Source: Ridgeia piscesae
Taxonomy: Eukaryota > Annelida > Polychaeta > Sabellida > Siboglinidae
Direction: 5' to 3'
Length of the DNA stretch: 64,000 nt
Assembly (NCBI GenBank): GCA_025642075.2
Contig: JAODUO010000644.1
Location: 154,001 to 218,000, forward strand
The notes beneath the pieces were generated by a model that ran no database searches, was not told the origin of the DNA, and was given only the letters and a program-made list of their open reading frames with translations. A program made the position numbers and the translations under genes. Shown here piece after piece: positions 54,236-64,000 of the stretch (positions within the stretch are counted from its first letter, which is position 1; each line of letters begins with the position of its first letter).

Positions 54236-56240
54236 AGTGTACTCACTAATTCTAGAGAAGGACAACTGCGTTAGCCCAAGTTTGGGGCTGTTTGGAGGAA
54301 AGTGGCAATCTCTATCATATCATTGTGAGTCAACCATCGACCTTTTGTATAGGTAACCATCAACACAATGTGCTACACGCAGTTTTTGCAGTGTGGCAGC
54401 TTCAATATAAAACAGATGATTACATTTGTCACTTCAATGTTGTTTATAATGATGGCAAAGGTGGCTGCTCACTCATACAAAATGATGTATGTTTCATCAG
54501 AGGTCATGTTTTTGCAGCATCTGGGATGGTTAATTTGTATAAAGATGGCTATAGTATTGCATAAGAATGTAATGAAAAATTATAATAAATACTTATAAAC
54601 CAACCAATATTATGTGAGTAAATAATTTATTTTCAACAATATTTAACATTACACATCAAAATGCGCTGTATGACAAATACAGTGTTGTCTGTGGAAGTGA
54701 CAGAACTAGAGAACTTATAACCATCAGTCGTTGAGCACAACCATTGCCAGTGCACACGATGCGAATACAGTGGTGTTGTCACAGTCTCTCCTTAAGGTCC
54801 AGCTGAGAAGTTACAGGATTACATCACAGCAAATAGTAGCAGTTAAGAATATTTGTAATGTTACAGTGCTATTCACAGTACAGCATTGTTTGCCTACCAT
54901 AATAGGGACGTTATAAATTGAAAGAACTCCCATTGTGTTTGTGCTATTTCATCATATGTTTGTTGATGTTTGCATTTTTATTACATAATGGCTAAGCCTA
55001 TCCATTTGCATAAGCGTTGCATAAATATGTAATTATTTAGTAACCAGGACGCTAAATGAAGTTCATATAACATTTTGGAGCAACACCCAAAACTGCTATC
55101 TGTGTGCTCTAGTTATTGTGATAATATATTTTATTACCACCAGAAAATATTGGAAAATAAAAACATTGAAAGGGAAGTAACATTTAAGCAAATTAAACGA
55201 TAATTTCCTTTACCCTTATTTATGTTATAAGGTGTGTCTTTTAAAATGTTGTTATAATAATAACAACCCTTAGACAGCAAGAACAACTTTTGGGGCAAAT
55301 TTTGTCATTAGTGTGTGAACATGATCTGTAAAATACTTTTTGTAAAAAAAACTCAGAACATTTATTTGAAATTGCTTTTCCACCACCAATTTTTTGCAGT
55401 TCCATGCTACAATGACAACCTTTACTTGTCCCCGTTTATGATTACAGTACATCAAATGATTTTGTTTGTTGACCTTGAATGTTCAAAGATATATGTAGAT
55501 GATATGCTGTGCTCAATAAGATATAGTGTGCCCAATGTGTGATGTTCAAAGAACAAAACCTGTTCTGTCCAAGAACAAAGCCAAGTGGAAGAAGCTGTTG
55601 TTTCCTATGAAAGACAAGATGTGATGTTCAAATGTTGCTGTGGTCACACATGGTCAGTGAGGTGTGTATGCAGGCCTGTTTAATTAAGAAAATGCAGCAG
55701 TAATATTTTTATTCACAGATCATTAATGTTATCAACATTAGTGGTAAAGGCAAAACTTGGAGAGAGGTCATACGTATAATATAATTTTGACTGACAGGCA
55801 AGCAGTCATGTACTCGGTCTGTCACTTAAGACTACCTGGCTTAAAACCACTTCTAGCCAGTTATTCCTCCACCTTCTTGTGGAACAAGTTAATATCTACA
55901 TTGACTACCAGTTACTTTGTCAGGATAGATATCTCCTTCCTTCCAACGCAACTACTGTGGTCATCACCATAACATGGCAAACTATGCCACCCATAACAGC
56001 TACCCCAGGTAGTCAGCCCTACATGGCATTCGACCTATGCATGATAGTCCCAGGTTCTTTACAGACAGATTAGTATTTTATGTGTAAAATACTAGGGTAA
56101 AATTTTCATTTACAACAAAACTAAACCAGCAAGATGATAAATTACATTATTTTACATCACAAAATGCACCTCAACGTATGCTATATAATATTGAATTAGA
56201 ATAAATAATTTGAAAACTGCTGCCTTAGTACAAACATACA
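54236..56240. other. Intergenic or intronic DNA of the minus-strand gene
   Basis: AT-rich. Plus-strand frames at 54292-54564 (90 codons) and 55757-56073 have no recognised content. Confidence 0.35.
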
Positions 56241-56259
56241 CAAGTTGTGAGTGTGTGTG

Positions 56260-56260
56260 T

Positions 56261-56343
<83 letters not shown>

Positions 56344-56400
56344 AATTATATATATATATACATACATAATATATATATATATATATACATATGTTTATAG
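56260..56400. repeat. (TA)n microsatellite
   Basis: TA run of about 70 bp, then interrupted ATATAC/ATATAT sequence to about 56395. Confidence 0.95.
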
Positions 56401-56798
56401 TCATTTTTTTATTTTATAATACATTTTAGTAACGCACAACACTAAAACAAGGTCTCTCTCACCAGGTGTAGCATTTATGTTTAGCATTTACACACATTTA
56501 ATGTAATATATACATATATATGGGTATGTAGATATACCGGTATATTACATTATTTGTGTGAAAATAGTAAACACATTGACACCTTACACCTGCTAAGGTA
56601 CCATGCTCTAGAGCTGTGTGCTTTTAAAATGTCTAAAATACAAAATGTCTTGAGTGCAACAAACAACTTTATCTCAGTGTCTGTGAATATAATAACTGAT
56701 GCTATAACATGGTGTCTAAGAGGTGACTGTTGTTTAAGGACATTCACAGTACACATGATTGTCTGTGAACACAGTGTACTTTCAGGGTGTGCACTAAA

Positions 56799-56880
56799 CA
56801 TGAGTATCTGTGAACATGGTGTGTTCTTTCAGAACGCTCACTGGCTGGTCACTATCATCATCATAGTCATCGCCATACTG
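56799..56880 (-). CDS. Following short acidic exon of the same gene (terminal or internal)
   Basis: Acceptor GTTTGTTTCAG|TATGGCG in phase 0, as the upstream exon needs. It reads YGDDYDDDSDQP; the frame then continues VSVLKEH and reaches TAG at 56799. A good donor (CCA|GTGAGC) sits after 12 codons at about 56845, so this may be a 36-bp internal exon and not the last one. The acidic run continues the character of the previous exon. Confidence 0.5.
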
Positions 56881-56944
56881 AAACAAACAGAGCAATAGTA
56901 TTAATGGAATATCAGTGTCTTAGACCACTGCCATCTATGTGCAC

Positions 56945-59460
56945 CTTTGGTCACCTGTCACACTTACAGCAACACTGTGTAGCCTGCTATCATCTAAGTA
57001 CACTTTTCTATACCTGTCACACTTACAGCAACACTGTGTAGCCTGCTGTCATCTAAGTACACTTTTCTATACCTGTCACACTTACAGCAACACTGTGTAG
57101 CCTGCTACCATCTAAGTACACTTTTCTATACCTGTCACACTTACCGCAACACTGTGTAGCCTGCTGTCATCTAAGTACACTTTTCTATACCTGTCACACT
57201 TACAGCAACACTGTGTAGCCTGCTGTCATCTAAGTACACTTTTCTATACCTGTCACACTTACAGCAACACTGTGTAGCCTGCTATCATCTAAGTACACTT
57301 TTCTATACCTGTCACACTTACAGCAACACTGTGTAGCATGCTATCATCTAAGTACACTTTTCTATACCTGTCACACTTACAGCAACACTGTGTAGCCTGC
57401 TATCATCTAAGTACACTTTTATACACCTGTCACACTTACAGCTAGGCTGTTAGTACAACTGACATCTAAGTAGACCTTTCTACATCTGTCACACTTACAG
57501 CTAGGCTGTGAGAACAACTGACATCTAAGTAGACCTTTCTACACCTGTCACACTTACAACTAGGCTGTGAGTACAACTGACATCTAAGTAGACCTGTCTA
57601 CACCTGTCACACTTACAACTAGACTGTGAGAACAACTGACATCTAAGTAGACCTTTCTACACCTGTCACACTTACTGCTAGACTGTGAGAACAACTGACA
57701 TCTAAGTAGACCTTTCTACACCTGTCACACTTACAACTAGGCTGTGAGTACAACTGACATCTAAGTAGACCTGTCTACACCTGTCACACTTACAACTAGA
57801 CTGTGAGAACAACTGACATTTAAGTAGACCTTTCTACACCTGTCACACTTACTGCTAGACTGTGAATACAACTGACATCTAAGTAGACCTTTCTAGGCTG
57901 TCACACTTACAGCTAGGCTGTGAGTACAACTGACATCTAAGTAGACCTTTCCACACCTGTCACACTTACAGCTAGGCTGTGAGTACAACTGACATCTAAG
58001 TAGCCCTTTCTACACCTGTCACACTTACTGCTAGACTGTGAGTACAACTGACATCTAAGTAGACCTTTCCACACCTGTCACACTTACAGCTAGGCTGTGA
58101 GTACAACTGACATCTAAGTAGACCTTTCTACACCTGTCACACTTACTGCTAGACTGTGAGTACAACTGACATCTAAGTAGACCTTTCTACACCTGTCGCA
58201 CTTACAGCTAGGCTGTGAGAACAACTGACATCTAAGTAGACCTTTCTACATCTGTCGCACTTACAGCTAGGCTGTGAGAACAACTGACATCTAAGTAGAC
58301 CTTTCTACACCTGTCACACTTACTGCTAGGCTGTGAGTACAACTGACATCTAAGTAGACCTTTCTACACCTGTCACACTTACTGCTAGACTGTGAGTACA
58401 ACTGACATCTAAGTAGACCTTTCTACACCTGTCACACTTACTGCTAGACTGTGAGTACAACTGACATCTAAGTAGACCTTTCTACACCTGTCGCACTTAC
58501 AGCTAGGCTGTGAGAACAACTGACATCTAAGTAGACCTTTCTACACCTGTCACACTTACAGCTAGGCTGTGAGTACAACTGACATCTAAGTAGACCTTTC
58601 TAGGCTGTCACACTTACTGCTAGACTGTGAGTACAACTGACATCTAAGTAGACCTTTCTACACCTGTCACACTTACAGCTAGGCTGTGAGTACAACTGAC
58701 ATCTAAGTAGACCTTTCTAGGCTGTCACACTTACTGCTAGGCTGTGAGTACAACTGACATCTAAGTAGACCTTTCTACATCTGTCACACTTACAGCTAGG
58801 CTGTGAGTACAACTGACATCTAAGTAGCCCTTTCTACACCTGTCACACTTACAGCTAGGCTGTGAGTACAACTGACATCTAAGTAGACCTTTCCACACCT
58901 GTCGCACTTACAGCTAGGCTGTGAGTACAACTGACATCTAAGTAGCCCTTTCTACACCTGTCACACTTACAGCTAGGCTGTGAGTACAACTGACATCTAA
59001 GTAGACCTTTCCACACCTGTCACACTTACAGCTAGGCTGTGAGTACAACTGACATCTAAGTAGACCTTTCTACACCTGTCGCACTTACAGCTAGGCTGTG
59101 AGTACAACTGACATCTAAGTAGACCTTTCTACACCTGTCGCACTTACAGCTAGGCTGTGAGTACAACGGACATCTAAGTAGATCTTTCTACATCTGTCAC
59201 ACTTACAGCTAGGCTGTGAGTACAACTGACATCTAAGTAGACCTTTCCACACCTGTCACACTTACAGCTAGGCTGTGAGTACAACTGACATCTAAGTAGA
59301 CCTTTCTACACCTGTCGCACTTACAGCTAGGCTGTGAGTACAACTGACATCTAAGTAGACCTTTCTACACCTGTCGCACTTACAGCTAGGCTGTGAGTAC
59401 AACGGACATCTAAGTAGATCTTTCTACATCTGTCACACTTACAGCAAGGCTGTGTAGACC
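56945..59460 (-). repeat. 59-bp minisatellite repeating the donor junction of the unrecognised gene
   Basis: About 42 copies in two subfamilies. A (56945-57425, eight copies), minus strand: GATGACAGCAGGCTACACAG then TGTTGCT|GTAAGTGTGACAG, close to the real exon end (GATGACAGCGGTCTACACAG then CCTTGCT|GTAAGTGTGACAG). B (57425-59450, about 34 copies): GATGTCAGTTGTACTCACAG then CCTAGCTGTAAGTGTGACAG. Almost all B units also keep GTAAGTGTGACAG, or GCAGTAAGTGTGACAG as a variant. Confidence 0.96.
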
Positions 59461-59640
59461 GCTGTCATCAGGCAGCAGACCTTCCCATGGAATCTCATCA
59501 TCTATATCATCATCTGCCCAGTTCTGTGAGAGTCTATCGAGGTTGATGTCAGTGAGACTGCCATGTTGACTGGCAAGGGAGACATGAGAGTAGGCTGGGT
59601 TGGCACAGCCGAACCCAAGGCTTGCTGGGTGCTGGGGGAT
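59456..59640 (-). CDS. Internal exon of an unrecognised gene (acidic tail with NPAY motif)
   Basis: Reading from 59640 down: acceptor ATGTTTGTAG|GAGATC, about 61 codons in phase 0, donor TTGCT|GTAAGTGTG. The product includes FGCANPAYSHVSLASQHGS, a Ser/Asp-rich stretch (NWADDDIDDEIPWEGLLPDD) and ends SGLHSLA. NPAY is an NPxY-type motif of the sort found in cytoplasmic tails of receptors, and the acidic composition fits a cytosolic tail; that is inference, and I do not recognise the family. The exon end plus donor seeds the 59-bp array. Confidence 0.7.
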
Positions 59641-59669
59641 CTCCTACAAACATGCCAAGTGATCACATT

Positions 59670-62600
59670 CTGCATTAAATAGGACATGGAGGAAAACGGA
59701 CATGGACCAGGAGGGACAGAACACAAGGGTGGAAGAGATAGGACACGAGGGTGGTAGAGAAAGGACATGGAGGAGATAGGACATGAGTGACAGAAAATGG
59801 AGAGAGGGCATGAAGGATGAGGGACAGGACATTGAAGAGAGAGGGCATGGGGAATGAGAGATAGGACATGAGAGAGGGCATGGAGGAGAAAGAACATGAA
59901 GGATGAGGGACAGGACATGGCGAGAGGGCAAGGAGGATGAGGGATAGGACATATAGGTGAGAGGGCACGAAGGCTGAGTGAGAGGACAGGGAGGAGAGAG
60001 GGCATGAAGGCTAAGTGAAAGACACGGAGGAGAGAGGACATGAAGGCTGAGTGAAGGACATGGAGGAGAGAGGACATGAAGGCTGAGTGACAGGACATGT
60101 AGGAGAGAAAAAATTAAGGCTGAGGGACAGAACATGGAGGAGAGAGGGCATAAAGACTGGGTGACAGGACACGGAGGAGAGAGGACATGAAGGCTGAGTG
60201 ACAGGACATGGAGGAGAGAGGACATGAAGGCTGAGTGAAGGACATGGAGGAGAGAGGACATGAAGGATGAGTGACAGGACATGGAGGAGAGAAAAAATGA
60301 AGGCTGAGGGACAGGACATGGAGGAGAGAGGGCACATGAAGACTGAATGACAGGACATGCATGAGAGAGGACATGAAGGCTGAGTGAAGGACATGTAGGA
60401 GAGAGGACATGAAGGCTGAGTGAAGGACATGGAGGAGAGAGGACATGAAGGATGAGTGACAGGACATGGAGGAGAGAGGACATGAAGGCTGAGTGAAGGA
60501 CATGAGGAGAGAGGACATGAAGGCTGAGTGAAGGACATGGAGGAGAGAGGACATAGAAGGATGAGTGACAGGACATGGGAGAGGGCAAAGAGAGTGAACA
60601 TAGAGAGCATAAGGCTGAGTGAAGGACATGGAGGAGAGAGACGAGGCGAGTGACAGAGCATGTAGGAAAGAATGAAGGCTGAGGGACAGGACATGGAGGA
60701 GAGAGGACACGAAGGCTGAGTGACAGGACATGGAGGAGAGAGAACATGAAGGCTGAGTGACAGGACATGAGGAGAGAGGACATGAAGGCTGAGTGAAGGA
60801 CATGGAGGAGAGAGGACATGAAGGATGAGTGAAGGACATGGAGGAGAGAGGACATGAAGGATGAGTGACAGGACATGGAGGAGAGAGGACATGAAGGCTG
60901 AGTGACAGGACATGGAGGAGAGAGGGCACAGAAGACTGAATGACAGGACATGGAGGAGAGAGGACATGAAGGATGAGTGAAGGACATGGAGGAGAGAGGA
61001 CATGAAGGATGAGTGACAGGACATGGAGGAAAGAGGACATGAAGGATGAGTGAAGGACATGGAGGAGAGAGGACATGAAGGATGAGTGAAGGACATGGAG
61101 GAGAGAGGACATGAAGGATGAGTGACAGGACATGGAGGAGAGAGGACATGAAGGATGAGTGACAGGACATGTAGGAGAGAGGACATGAAGGATGAGTGAC
61201 AGGACATGTAGGAGAGAGGGCATGAAGACTGAGTGACAGGACATGGAGGAGAGAGGACATGAAGGCTGAGTGACAGGACATGTAGGAGAGAGGACATGAA
61301 GGCTGAGTGAAGGACATGAGGAGAGAGGACATGAAGGCTGAGTGACAGGACATGGAGGAGAGAGGACATGAAGGCTGAGTGACAAGACATGGAGGAGAGA
61401 GGACATGAAGGCTGAGTGAAGGACATGGAGGAGAGAGGACATGAAGGCTGAGTGAAGGACATGGAGGAGAGAGGACATGAAGGATGAGTGAAGGACATGA
61501 AGGAAGGAGTGAAGGACATGGAGGAGAGAGGACATGAAGGATGAGTGACAGGACATGGAGGAGAGAGGACATGAAGGATGAGTGAAGGACATGAGGAGAG
61601 AGACATGAAGGTGAGTGACAGCACATGGAGGAGAGAAAAATGAAGGTGAGGGAAGGACATGGAGGAGAGAGGGGCAGAAGATGAGTGACAGGACAGGAGG
61701 AAAGAGGACATGAAGGTGAGTGAAGGCATGTAGGAGAGATGACATGAAGGTGAGTGACAGGACAATGGAGGAGATAGGGGACATGAAGGATGAGTGACAG
61801 GACATGGAGGAGAGAGGACATGAAGGGAGTGACAGACATGGAGGAAAAAGGGAATAAATGAAGTGAAGGCTGAAAAAGGGCAAGGGCATGGAGGAGAAGG
61901 CATGAAGACTGAGTGACAGGACATGGAGGAGAGAGGATATGAAGGCGAGTGACAGGACATGTAGGAGAGAAATGAAGGCTGAGGAAGGACATGGAGGAGA
62001 GAGGACAGAAGGATGAGTGACAGGACATGGAGAAGAGAGAACATGAAGGCTGAGTGAAAGACATGGAGGAGAGAGGACATAAAGGCTGAGTGAAGGACAT
62101 GGAGGAGAGAGGACATGAAGGCTGAGTGAAGGACATGGAGGAGAGAGGACATGAAGGTGAGTGAAGGACATGGAGGAGAGAGGACATGAAGGCTGAGTGA
62201 CAGCACATGTAGGAGAGAAAAAATGAAGGCTGAGGGACAGGACATGCAGGAGAGAGGGCACGAAGACTGAGTGACAGGATACGGAGGAGAGAGGACATGA
62301 AGGCTGAGTGACAGCACATGTAGGAGAGAAAAAATGAAGGCTGAGGGACAGGACATGCAGGAGAGAGGGCACGAAGACTGAGTGACAGGATACGGAGGAG
62401 AGAGGACATGAAGGCTGAGTGACAGGTCATGTAGGAGAGAGGACATGAAGGCTGAGTGACAGGACATGGAGGAGAGAGGACATGAAGGATGAGTGAAGGA
62501 CATGGAGGAGAAAAGAGACATGACGGATGAGTGACAGCACATGGAGGAGAGAGGACATGAAGGATGAGTGACAGGACATGGAGGAAAGAGGACATGAAGG

Positions 62601-64000
62601 ATGAGTGAAGGACATGGAGGAGAGATGACATGAAAGATGAGTGACAAGACATGGAGGAGATAGGACATGAAGGATGAGTGACAGGACATGGAGGAGAGAG
62701 GACATGAAGGCCGAGTGACAGCACATGTAGGAGAGAAAAAATGAAGGCTGAGGGCAGGACATGGAGGAGAGAGGGCACGAAGACTGAATGACAGGACATG
62801 GAGGAGAGAGGACATGAAGGCTGAGTGACAGGACATGTAGGAGAGAGGACATGAAGGCTGAGTGAAGGACATGGAGGAAAGAGGACATGAAGGATGAGTG
62901 ACAGGACATGGAGGAGAGAGGACATGAAGGCTGAGTGAAGGACATGTAGGAGAGAGGACATGAAGGCTGAGTGACAGCACATGTAGGAGAGAAAAAATGA
63001 AGGCTGAGGGACAGGACATGGAGGAGAGAGGGCACGAAGACTGAGTGACAGGATACGGAGGAGAGAGGACATGAATGCTGAGTGACAGGACATGTAGGAG
63101 AGAGGACATGAAGGCTGAGTGAAGGACATGGAGGAGAGAGGACATGAAGGATGAGTGACAGGCCATGAAGGATGAGTGAAGGACATGGAGGAGAGAGGAC
63201 ATGAAGGATGAGTGACAGGACATGGAGGAGAGAGGATATGAAGGCTGAGTGACAGGACATGTAGGAGAGAGGACATGAAGGCTGAGTGAAGGACATGGAG
63301 GAGAGAGGACATGAAGGATGAGTGACAGGACATGGAGGATGAGTGAAGGACATGAAGGAGAGAGGACATGAAGGATGAGTGACAGGACATGGAGGAGAGA
63401 GGACATGAAGGATGAGTGAAGGACATGGAGGAGAGATGACATGAAGGATGAGTGACAGCACATGGAGGAGAGAGGACATGAAGGATGAGTGAAGGACCTG
63501 GAGGAGAGAAGACATGAAGGATGTGTGACAGGACATGGAGGGAAGAGGACATGAAGGATGAGTGAAGGGCATATAGGAGAGATGACATGAAGGATGAGTG
63601 ACAGGACATGGAGGAGATAGGACATGAAGGATGAGTGACAGGACATGGAGGAGAGAGGACAGGAAGGATGAGTGAAGGACATTGAGGAGAGAGGACATGA
63701 AGGATGAGTGACAGGACATGGAGGAGAGAGGAAATGAAGGATGAGTGAAGGACATGGAGGAGAGAGGACATGAAGGATGAGTGAAGGACATGTAGGAGAG
63801 AGGACGTGAAGGATGAGTGACAGGATATGTAGGAGAGAGGGCTTGAAGGATGAGTGACAGGACATGTAGGAGAGAGGACATGAAGACTGAGTGAAGGACA
63901 TGTAGGAGAGAGAACATGAAGGCTGAGTGAAGGACACGGAGAAGAGAGGACATGAAGGTTGAGTGACAGAACATTGAGGAGAGATGACATGAAGGCTGAG
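59670..64000. repeat. 36/37-bp purine-rich minisatellite running off the right edge
   Basis: About 118 copies, plus-strand core GAGTGACAGGACATGGAGGA and GAGAGGACATGAAGG. 37-bp units (GTGACAGGACATG) and 36-bp units (GTGAAGGACATG) are mixed. On the minus strand it is pyrimidine-rich with a CACTCAG in each unit. Indels cluster at about 61580-62030, and the left end (59670-60000) is diverged. All three minus frames are mostly free of stops, which explains apparent frames of up to 1448 codons. Confidence 0.96.

Noticed and set aside
59502..63990. Minus-strand open frames of 1448, 1308, 752, 515 and 198 codons
   Set aside because: They overlap in different frames of one 36/37-bp array, switch composition whenever the unit length changes, and have no splice or homology support. 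The unit simply lacks stop codons on that strand.

Overview
This is a window of animal (metazoan) nuclear DNA. The genes are split into short exons with GT-AG introns. The intergenic and intronic DNA is AT-rich and carries tRNA-derived SINEs, short DNA transposons and long (TA)n and (GT)n runs. The proteins are clear orthologues of conserved animal proteins. I cannot name the species; an invertebrate deuterostome or a mollusc would fit. By rough addition, about 45% of the window (near 28 kb) is tandem minisatellite.

Gene layout. (1) Minus strand, 570-39120: the first 21 coding exons of phosphatidylinositol 4-kinase III alpha (PI4KA). The start codon is at 39120 and the gene runs off the left edge before the kinase domain. 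All 21 exons join in phase to exactly 1109 codons. (2) Plus strand, 39736-48785: a complete six-exon gene for ZFPL1, the cis-Golgi zinc-finger membrane protein (305 aa), with its C-terminal membrane anchor. PI4KA and ZFPL1 are head to head, with 615 bp between the start codons. (3) Minus strand, from beyond the right edge to about 51 kb: the end of an unrecognised gene. It has one confident exon (59456-59640), one short acidic exon (about 56845-56880) and a tentative last exon near 51.0-51.3 kb. It converges on ZFPL1.

The striking feature is where the minisatellites sit. At least eleven arrays in all three genes have a repeat unit that is itself an exon-intron junction: the last bases of an exon plus its 5' splice site (seven arrays), or the end of an intron, its AG and the first bases of the next exon (four arrays). 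One more junction is duplicated only twice, and one array (63-bp unit) lies inside a PI4KA coding exon and keeps the frame open through nine copies. The transcripts would therefore carry tens to hundreds of copies of their own splice sites. Other arrays (39, 29, 23, 23, 20, 38 and 36/37 bp units) fill introns without an obvious link to an exon.

Mobile DNA in the introns and intergenic DNA: two nested hAT-like elements with 8-bp target duplications, the outer one inserted into a splice-site minisatellite; a third, inverted relative; three TTAA-flanked piggyBac-like short elements; a 265-bp hAT-like element; a 341-bp element with CCCAGCAAACA ends; a fold-back tRNA-type SINE; a second tRNA-type SINE; and a perfect 34-bp-arm hairpin. 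Very long open frames inside arrays, up to 1448 codons, are by-products of stop-free repeat units and are not called as genes.
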